Assembly (NCBI GenBank): GCA_029959085.1
Contig: JARWIR010000010.1
Span: 32,480,731 to 32,544,730 of the forward strand
Source of the DNA: Nemophila menziesii
Taxonomy: Eukaryota; Streptophyta; Magnoliopsida; Boraginales; Hydrophyllaceae
DNA: 64,000 nt
Direction of reading: 5' to 3'
The notes under the pieces are model-generated. The model ran no database searches and had not been told where the DNA came from. It worked only from the letters and a program-made list of their open reading frames with translations. Position numbers and translations under genes: made by a program. Positions 55,547 to 64,000 of the stretch are shown here, piece by piece; position 1 is the stretch's first letter; the number at the start of each line of letters is the position of its first letter.

Positions 55547-57035
55547 GTCGCGGTCCAGAGTGTGATAAAAGATACAAATCACTATGGAAGCAACTTCCCA
55601 CAAGCATACATGACGTTTATAAGTAATAAAGATAAGTACGATGGTTATTGTCTCCAGAGGGACAATCAAGTTACGTTAATATGTTTAAGAAATTAAAATA
55701 ACGTAAAGTTGTTAAGATAAAATGGCAAGTAAGAATTATAAAGGTTATATTTATTGGGTTTTTAAGTAAAGAACTAAAATTTCAATAAACAAAAGTACTA
55801 ATTAAATAAAGTGAAAATGCAATTAACTAATGTAAATATGCAAGATGAATACTTGATCGTTGCTTGTAATTGCCTATGCCGCTAACTAAATGGTTCATTG
55901 ACAAGGGCAAGTTGGTGATTCTCATTAGTCGGGATACAATAGTACTCTAACTCCTATCATGGTAGATTTAGAGAGTAGTCTTACACATCAAAAGTCTATC
56001 CCATGAATTTATCTCTTAGTCGACTGACTACATAGCAGACACACTCTTAGGTTCAATGCCTCCTACTACAAATTTATATACTATGTTTGAAATCCGAGCC
56101 CCCGACTTAAGGTGCAACCAAAAATCTCAAACTACCTACACATGATCTAGACATGGATAGTCAACAAACATAAATATATAAAACAACCCAAATGCAATAA
56201 ATCATTAAATGCCAAACATAAGTTCTTACAGATGCAAAACTCAAGCAATGAGGTTAGTTCATGAATAGAAAAGTACAAATTAAAGAAAAATAAATCTATA
56301 ATCGTGTCTAAAATGCAAAAGAAGTTTAATTTAAACTTTGGGTTGAAGGGATTCAAATATGGGATGGAGGAGAATCGTTGGTTCATAGACAACCCCTTCT
56401 TGTCTTCTCCTCATCCAGGTGTTTAAGCTCTTCCTTCCTATTTAATTACTTTTCTATGTTGATATATTCTAAAGATAATGATATGGGGGCTGCTCTAATG
56501 TTTATATGATAAGTGAAAAACAAATTAGGGCTTCTACGGGCTCACTAATTAGGTTAGAATCGCTCAAACCCGTTTTTAATTAACAGATTTCAGGTTCGAG
56601 TCACGCCAACAGTTATTAATATAACTTTGTCATCTTAAATCCAAATTAACTTCTGTTACTTTTCCAAGCGACACTAAATTCAAATATCTCACCAATATGT
56701 CATAGTGACTGAAACACTAAGGCACAAATATTTCTCTAGCAAATGCTACAACTTCCCAAACTGGCCTTAAGCTCATTTCACGCTTTGGATTGATGTTTAT
56801 CTTGACTCTTTAATTTTTTTCTCATATTGGAACCTTGTACCAACCATGTACATAACAACTACACACTTAACACACAATTAAGGCACAAAATCTCTATAAA
56901 TAGTATTATGTCCAAAAGAAGAAGCAAAATTACCATATAGCCAATAATAGGGAAAAATACCTCACTTAGGCTCAATAAACTCCCAAAAGAATGTCTTCAT
57001 GAATGGATTAACCAATCACAAAAAGAGATACATCA
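55547..57035 (-). repeat. Athila-like 5' LTR, subfamily A, minus strand
   Basis: On the minus strand it begins TGATGTATCTC, has GAAGACATTC as decayed inverted partner, carries GTATCCCGACTAATGAG (about 55922-55938) and ends ACTCTGGACCGCGA. It aligns with 8965-10502. It abuts another LTR at 57036. Confidence 0.78.
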
Positions 57036-58542
57036 ATTAACAAATACCTACTCGAGAGATCATTCCCCACAAGTACATGGGTCGTTTGCATATAATAATA
57101 TCGTTCGCAACAAACACTATTTTGTAAATCTAAACTCGTGCTCTTAAGAAGTGTAAGTGATTTAGATTCTACTTCTAATAACACCGAAATTAAAGTATAA
57201 ATATTTGCTTAGTTTTTATTTACAGAACTAAAAATGCAATTAATATACTAATTATGAGTTAAACTACTAAATCAATTAAAGTAACAAAGAGAGATGAGAA
57301 TGAGAGTGATAACTCGAGTTTGCTAGGATTCTCTTATCCCGCTAAGTAGATGATTCTAGTTATAAGGGTGAATTTGGTAGTTATGCTAATCAAGATTTTT
57401 AACTACCTTCTAACTCCTGTTAGGGTAGCTTACAAGGTTAGCTAACAAATAGTAGAGTACTCGGGTAAGGGTATTCTACATACAAGATTGGCGCTAAAAG
57501 AATTTAACATATATGATTATCCAGCTAGTCAAGCCCGTCACTTAGGACGTAAATTAACTGATTCTTTTCCCACACTTCCCGCCAGCATAACAGTTTAGGG
57601 CGCTAAGGTCAAACTTAATTTTATTATGATATAGAAATATAAAGAATTCAATTCATTAAAAACTAATAACATGGAATGGTCAGAAATAACATAATAAATC
57701 TTCAAAATAGTACTCAAGGTTTATACATAATTGCAAACTCAAGCCAAATTAAATTAGTTCATACTAAAATCAATAAAATTAACGAACAAAAGTATAATAA
57801 TTATGTTCAGGACAAGAAAATAATACTAATATACCGTAAGATCGTGGTGGAATGGCATAGAATTGGTGCATTAAGACTCCAACTTCTATTCTTCTCTTTC
57901 CCAAGCGTTCTCCTTTCTATCTCTCTCTCTCATTAATAAAACTGACTAAAACCTAAATGTTACCCTTGTATAATGACAAAAAGATATATATATATATATA
58001 TATAGGGTCCATTATTTTGGGTTCTTTTTAGATGGTCCAAGTCAATCCACAAATTGTTTTACTAAATAAGTGGACTTGTACGAGCCAAGGCAACTGTAAA
58101 TTTAATAACTTATTCATCTTAACTCCAAATCATGACCCGTCAACCTTCACGTTCTCCTAACACCAAGTAATAACATGAAACCAAAGGGCTCTCTCAGAAA
58201 CTTAGCATGTGGTGACTCCATCTTGTCGATTTCCAAAGTTAGTTGATAAAGACTCTCTCTTTCCAAAAGTGGTTTAATTCCTTTAATGCCTTGACTTGGG
58301 TTTGAAATTCCTTTCTCAAATTCTTATCCTCTTCTTAGGATCTCGTATCATCCAAGTATCTAAGAGTTTCACACTTAACATACAAATTACACACAAATAT
58401 CTTTAAAAGTAACAATTATATAAAACTAGGAAAGAACTAAGAAACTATCTAAATATAGAGAATAATCCCTCAATAAATTACAAATAACCCCTAAATAGAT
58501 GTCCTGTGACTTTATTAACCTATCACATAAAAGGAGACATCT
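57036..58542 (-). repeat. Athila-like LTR, subfamily C, minus strand
   Basis: The right end is GGAGACATCT at 58533-58542, the inverse of an LTR start. The left part aligns with 2340-2750 (AACTCCTGTTAGGGTAGCTT against the CCTTCTCCCGCTAAGGTAGC block). The last about 40 bp of the 3' end are missing at the border with the neighbouring LTR. An (AT)n run is at about 57981-58004. A short frame at 57676-57936 has no meaning. Confidence 0.7.
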
Positions 58543-59835
58543 TCCCATAGTGGTATTCAATTGAAAAACTTAAAAGACCAGACAAAGAGTCCACGTGACT
58601 ATTATAGCTCCCAACCAACAAATTACTCTACTAATATTAATGACATACTAGGTTACGACCCACTATCTGCAATGCCTTACAAGAGTGTGGGGTTAGAGCC
58701 CATTAGTTTCACTCCATACATGAAAAAATCCTACAAGGAATTTAAGAACTTTATTGAACTCCTATAAATAATCATTGTTCTATTTCCAGAATAGGGAAGT
58801 TATGTGCACTAATTGTTTAAACTAACTGTGTTGAATAAAGTATCTTATATACTAGCATGATCTTCGTATTCTATTTAGAAGAGCCCTTCCCCTTGGAGAC
58901 TAACCCTTGTTTATCGATATTAGATATTTGAGTTGGATCTTGAGTTAAAGCCCTCAAATCTACGATAGTCTTCACTAAAAAAAGAAAACTGCTAAACCCA
59001 TTTCCTAAACATAGAGGTGAAGTCATCTTTGAAGTCCACAAACAATTTCATGGGAACCGAGTTATTGGGTTCTTTACCAATATATAAGTGGTTTCATATG
59101 TGGGAACTTTGTAGTTGATTTCTATTATATCCATCAACTTAATCACATGCATAGACACAGTGATTAGGAATAAGAGGATGCTTAATGATGGCTAGTTATA
59201 TGTAAAATTTCCAAAGGAAGAATCCTTTTTTACCACCTCTAGTGAGCCTAAGGTAGAACCAAAATCTTCTTAAGATCATGAACTTGCTACATAACTCTTA
59301 CCCCAAGCATATACCAATAGTCATTAGCTTGAAGAAGAACTCATTGTACCCTTGGTAACAACTAAACTTATCTCCAACTATTAGTGGTAAATACACTACA
59401 TCAATAAAAAGAACTATGGACGAGTATCGATTTGAGAGAGATAGAACTTCAAGGAGATGGTCTTACCACAGAACACAAGAAGGCATAGGGATAATGATAG
59501 ATCAATAACTGTAAGGCATTAATCTTGTCGCGGTAATAAGAATTACTATGTAAACTAACTATGATCTTTTGCATGGAGTCTTATTACACATTTATGCCGC
59601 GTCATATTAAACGACCTAGCATACCTATCTTTGATATAATGGGGGACACATACTAGCTTATTAACACCTACGAGATACATATGGAGATATTGCCAATTTT
59701 CAGATGCAACATATTGACAAACCAATCCTTCAATTCTCTCATGCAGAGACAACCAATTGTTTTTCAAGAAGCATCCATTCTAGGTCAAAGGTTGTATTAC
59801 TCTCGCAGATTCTTTAGTTGGTACCATAAGCTCTT
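58543..59835. other. Unassigned DNA with a 70-residue minus-strand frame
   Basis: The minus-strand frame 59767-59555 (HERIEGLVCQYVASENWQYL, then VCVPHYIKDRYARSFN) looks coding-like, with no low complexity, but I do not recognise it. 58561-58767 (plus) has a short tyrosine-rich frame. The remainder is non-coding to my reading. Confidence 0.3.
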
Positions 59836-61373
59836 TGATGTCTCCCCAGTTGTGATGATTTAATCTTACTTGGAGACATCATTTTTAGCGTTTTAGGAAG
59901 TCTATTAGTCGATTTTCCCATTAAATATTGCACTTTCCTATTTCTTGTCTTGATTTAATGAATTATTATTTTTAGAGCATATTGAGTTTAATTTATTTAT
60001 TCAGTGTGAAGCTTTAAAGATATATAAAAATTAATTAGATGCCAAATCAAGTCTAAAGAGATAAATAAAAGAAGATATGCATGTAAATTGGAGATAAAGG
60101 AAGGAAAAGATAAGATACGGAAAGATAAAGTTGCCAAATAAATTTGATATCAAGCATCTACGACCATAGAAGTAATCATAACTCAAGATTGGCTAGGAAT
60201 TTGGAAGAATGGTCTGAAGCAGAGTTATAGAGTTTTCCGAGACGATCAGTTTCGACATATGGAACATGTAAATCAGAGTTGGATCAAAGAAGTTACGACC
60301 AAAACAAAAAAACGGCATATTATTACCTTTTCTATATTTTAGGGTTACGAATTTGAGTTGGGCTTGGAGTCCAAGTTACTTGTCTTCCACTCCAAGAAAA
60401 CGAATCAGGTCTTCTAAACACCTATAAATACACCCTTAAACCTTTGTAAAAGAATCCTTTCCTTCCATAAGTTAGTCCTTAAGTTTTATATCATTAGAGT
60501 TATTAAAGAGAGCAATATTACAATCATGTATCATTCTTTTAGTTTAATTCTTTCAGGTATGAACTAATTTTCCCATAGCTTGGGTTTTGCATTATGTATA
60601 ATCTATGAATTCTATTTTCTTTCTATCTAAGTTTTCTTTGGGAATTATATGTTTAATCTGATTCTAGCTGTTTAACCATATATTTGTTTTATGTGCTTTG
60701 ATTTATTGTCTGTCTTAAACCTAATCAATTTAGGGCTTTGCTAATAGTAGTCAGATGGTCACCCATAAGGGGTGTCTAATTATTGAAACACCACAAACAC
60801 GTCTAGAATAAGGAATTGGTCCTGACAACACCAGCCTAACTAGATAGTCATTAAGGTATATATTCATCCCCAAACATCATTAGTAGGTAAGACTACACCT
60901 AGGACCCAAGTGGCGCATGTTAACCCTTTGTGAGTTCCCTCGTGATTGTGAGGTTGCCACCCTAGTTCGCTCTCCAGGGATAAGGGGATTTAGAATCCTG
61001 GCTACATATCTAAGAGCTATTGTCTCCCTTATAAACTAAAATTGATAAAAATAATTAGAAGAATTAGTGCATACTAGCAAATACCTAAGTTATACTCTCT
61101 CATCTTATTTCTCCCATATATATTAATTTGTCTTTTAATTTATTTAGTTGTTAATCTAATCTCTCAATCAATCGTATTTATTTTCTGTCTTTAATTATTA
61201 ATTGCTACTCTAATTTATTTACCCATCCGTCTAACACAATTAAGTCTCTGAGGAACGAATCTTCTTATCATTAAAACTTGCATACGTCCTGTAACACGTG
61301 CTAGTATAGGGTGATTAGTGCATGGTTTCCCATATTTATTTATCATATTTTTATAACACCCTAGGCGACACCA
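59836..61373 (+). repeat. Athila-like 5' LTR, subfamily B
   Basis: Starts TGATGTCTCCCC, partner GGAGACATCA at 59872-59881, TATAAATA at 60423-60430, and end CCCTAGGCGACACCA. 1538 bp. It aligns closely with 16328-17858. The primer site and gag follow in order, so this is the 5' LTR of the element that runs off the window. Confidence 0.9.
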
Positions 61374-61379
61374 AGTTTT

Positions 61380-61397
61380 TGGCGCCGTTGCTGGGGA
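61380..61397 (+). other. tRNA-Asp primer-binding site
   Basis: TGGCGCCGTTGCTGGGGA complements the 3' end of plant tRNA-Asp(GUC) at 17 of 18 positions, 6 bp after the LTR. This site supports the Athila assignment. Confidence 0.9.
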
Positions 61398-61529
61398 CTT
61401 GTGTCTCGTTAGCGTGTGGGTTATATAATTCTAGTAGTAGTTTTTAGTTAATTTTTATTTTACAGTTTTTATTTTTATTTTTCTAGATTTACGCTTGTTG
61501 GTTCCTTTAGTCTTTTTCAAGTTTTAGCA

Positions 61530-62659
61530 GTGCATCCTTGGCCTCCTCTCTCGGAGCCCAAAAGGAGCTTCAAAGCTTATAACAGACGTATCCGAGAAGA
61601 AAGAAGCCAAAGAAGAGCTATGGCAGAAAATCAACAACAAGGAGTGGATCCACCACTTATAGATCCACCAATTGTTCCTTTAGGACCTATACCACCACCA
61701 CCAGGAGATAACATTTACAACAACATAATCGAAGAAGATCTCCCAGGATTGGGAGCACCTTTTTAAGTTTAACCATTAGGTTATCGTCCTCCAGAGATCT
61801 AGAATATCAAGTTCAGCCCCATCCGGGCATGCTCAGTCAATTCCAGAATTTTGGACTCTATAGTGGTGCAGCAGTTCAAGATCCGGTAAGAGCGATTCAG
61901 AAGTTCATACAGATATGTGATGCATATGTTACTCCAGGCATTACACGCGAGCAATTGTATTGTCACATGTTTTTGTTCCTTCTGACCGGCAAAGCTGGTG
62001 ATGGGCTAGATAGACAACCACCAGGTACAATTAATACACGGGCAGAACTTCAAGCCGCATTCTTTAACCGTTTTTATCCAAATAGTATGAGACTCAAAGA
62101 TCAGAGCGAGCTTGCGAAGTTTTGTCAAGAGAATAAAGAAGAAGTAGGAGACGCATGGATAAGGTTTCAACAGAAGTTAGCTAGATGTCCACTCCATGGT
62201 TACACCCCGTCTTTACAATTAGCTATATTTTATCAAGGTATCAATGCCGAAAGTAGACTGAGGGTGGATAATCTTGGAAAGGGAAATTTTGTGTCCATGG
62301 ATCCTGCAGAAGCCGCCGAAGGTTTGGAAATCATAATAGAAATAGAAAGGAGTTGGCCACTTTTGCGAGCTCCTGTCACAAAAACCAGAGGTACGCTTCG
62401 ATTAGATGCAAAAACTTCAAACTCAGCTCAATTGGCCGTATTAGAGAATCAAATCAAAGAAATTAAGCTTGAGATGCAGAAGAATTTAGCCGCCGCAAAT
62501 GTAGTGCAAGAAGAACAAGGTTGTCAACAGTGTGGGGTCACATATCATACATGGGTAGAGTGCGAAGGAAATCCAGCATCTGTTTATTTCATATCCAACC
62601 AAGGAAATTATCAATGTGGTAACAGGAATCATTCAAGTGTACAGTATTCAAATCCATAA
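61530..62659 (+). pseudogene. Athila gag: N-terminus, capsid and CCHC knuckle
   Basis: 61530-61766 encodes a basic then proline-rich N-terminus (AYNRRIREERSQRRAMAEN, PLGPIPPPPGDN); the first ATG is at 61620. After a stop, 61829-62659 is open for 276 residues: residues about 25-155 are Retrotrans_gag (AIQKFIQICDAYVTPG, LLTGKAGDGLDRQPPGTI, FFNRFYPNSMR, WIRFQQKLARCPLHG, FYQGINAESRL), then GKGNFVSMDPAEAAEGLEI, a coiled-coil (about 200-225) and an exact knuckle CQQCGVTYHTWVEC (about 231-244). Gag assembles the particle and packages RNA. It is the best-preserved gag here but is interrupted between the N-terminus and capsid, and again at 62657. Confidence 0.85.
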
Positions 62660-63566
62660 GGGGCCGCTAATCCAGGTCATTATCAACCTCGTCCCTAGAA
62701 TAACTCTTTCCAACCAAGAGGTCAAGCTCCATATCATGAAAATCAGAATTATAATTGACGTGCTCCTCCATAACAACCTGTTAATGATGCATATACTGAT
62801 GCTTTAGCTCAGAAGGCTTTACCACAATATCCTCAAGAAGGAGTTGTGGGCTACTAATATGCATTCACAAAACGTGAAGTAAAGAGAACAAGAAGCTTCA
62901 ATTCATATTTTAGGTACACAAGTAGAACAAATGAATAAAGTTCTTACTAATATTATGGAAGCAAAAGAATTGAAGGATACAGAAGGAGGTGATAACAATG
63001 TTGGGTTAGAAGCTTGTAAGGCTATTGTCCTTGAGATTAAAAAGAATAAGGAAGTACCGCATACTACAGAAAGTGCCATGGAAGTTCCTGTATCTGAAAA
63101 AGAACCAACCAAGTCTAGCCCCGTGGACTCTGACTGTTCTGAAGATGAGGATGAAGATTCAGAAAAATCCAAATTTATACAGCTTTTGAGAGATATGCGA
63201 GAAGAGATTAGATCAGTTATGGTATTACAAGCTGCTAGAGCTAAAGAGAAAGAGGAAGAAACCTCAAAAGAGAAAATAGAAGTTGCATTTTCTGTTCAAG
63301 AAAAGAAAGAAAAAGATAAGGTGAAATCACCATCTGTTGTTCAAATAGTGTCACCAATTATTCCTGATACAAATCCGAAGAATGACATTGAACTCACGAC
63401 ATTTGTAGAGGCGTATACTCCTGAGAATATCAACGCCCAAATGCTCGAGATTGCGAAGAAAGGGCTTACACTGCAACATGTTTTTATGCAAGTTATTCCT
63501 GAGAAATATGCGAGTTTAGAAGCCAAGAAAGAGACTGTGAAAGTCTCAAGAGAAGCAGAGAAATAG
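62660..63566 (+). pseudogene. Athila gag C-terminal linker toward protease
   Basis: 62660-62930 continues the asparagine/glutamine/proline-rich stretch with several stops. 62931-63566 is open: LEACKAIVLEIKKNKEVP, an acidic block (DSDCSEDEDEDSEKS, about residue 69-83), a long Lys/Glu helix, then NDIELTTFVEAYTPENINA. A TAG ends it just before protease. It corresponds in order to 2751-3220 on the minus strand. Its role is as a spacer in the gag-pol polyprotein. Confidence 0.75.
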
Positions 63567-64000
63567 TTAACATTGAAGCTCAAAGATACTGGAAGCTTTA
63601 ATCTTCCTATTCAAATAAATGGTATGCTCAAGGGGAAAGCTATGTGTGATGTGGGTTCAGGTGTAAATCTTATGCCAAAGTCTGTGTTCGAGAGACTTGG
63701 ACTTCTGAAATAAGACAAAGCGCCAGTGAAGTTGGAATTTGCTGACAACTCAGTTACCAAGACATAGGGAACAATGGAGGACGTTCATGTCCGATCAGGT
63801 AATATCACCATCCCTACTGACTTTGTTATACTTGATTTCGATATAGATAAGCAGGTTCCTATCATACTTGGAAGGCCTTTCATGACCACCTGTCAAAGCA
63901 TAATCAATTTCCAGGAAGGGATAGTTACCCTTCATGCTAAAAACATATTCGAGACATTCTATGTCTGGGGTAAGAACCAAGGAAGTCAGATCCCACTGTT
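63567..64000 (+). pseudogene. Athila retropepsin-like protease, cut by window end
   Basis: Frame continues after the TAG at 63564 with LKDTGSFNLPIQINGM, then CDVGSGVNLMPKSVFERLG, where DVGS stands for the catalytic D-x-G motif, followed by LEFADNSV, VILDFDIDKQVPIILGRPF and FQEGIVTL. The order matches the Athila protease. In-frame stops at about 63711 and 63765 break it. RT would follow outside the window. Confidence 0.8.

Noticed and set aside
8600..64000. A new defence, biosynthetic or operon-like system
   Set aside because: I looked for clustered intact genes on both strands and found only transposon proteins and fragments. There is nothing to support such a system in this window.

Overview
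The window looks like heterochromatic, transposon-saturated nuclear DNA of a flowering plant, most likely a eudicot. It is strongly A+T-rich and has no bacterial-style gene packing, no rRNA, tRNA or CRISPR locus, and no intact single-copy host gene that I can recognise. Almost every recognisable stretch is a retrotransposon or DNA-transposon relic. The plant signatures are Athila-type Ty3 elements with a tRNA-Asp primer-binding site, L1-type LINEs with DUF4283-like ORF1 and RNase H, a CACTA transposase, a Pack-MULE carrying an F-box-associated domain, and a tRNA-derived SINE. I cannot name the species.

Layout. 1-2.3 kb: a MITE and a decayed LINE ORF1. 2.3-8.2 kb: a minus-strand Athila gag/LTR fragment, then a long inverted-repeat element holding an old LTR that is itself split by a solo LTR with a clean 5-bp target duplication. 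8.6-23.7 kb: a Copia scrap, then an Athila array reading LTR, gag, 3' region (split by a young 4-kb Copia element), LTR, gag-pro-integrase tail, 3' region, LTR. 23.7-26.0 kb: a minus-strand Athila 3' fragment and unassigned DNA. 26.1-29.6 kb: a nearly whole but dead LINE ORF2. 30-33.5 kb: unassigned DNA with a 36-37 bp minisatellite. 33.6-35.2 kb: the Pack-MULE, followed by a SINE. 36.6-40.4 kb: the 3' half of an Athila element. 40.8-46.9 kb: a minus-strand Athila deletion derivative. 47.2-50.8 kb: another LINE. 50.8-53.9 kb: a CACTA relic. 53.9-58.5 kb: Athila LTRs and gag in opposing orientations. 59.8-64.0 kb: the 5' end of the best preserved Athila element (LTR, primer site, gag, protease), cut by the window edge.

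How the parts relate. At least four LTR subfamilies (called A, B, C and D here, my labels) of about 1.5-1.9 kb share the same ends (TGATGTCTCC ... GGAGACACCA) and an internal CCCGACTAAT motif, so they belong to one Athila-like superfamily. At least two copies lack reverse transcriptase and most of integrase yet keep an integrase C-terminal tail, which suggests a non-autonomous lineage mobilised in trans. The Copia element tells the same story: its LTRs differ at 2 of 174 positions, but its coding region is wrecked. No complete autonomous element is visible. The most informative items are the Pack-MULE, the Copia element, the solo LTR and the structural motifs shared by the Athila LTRs.
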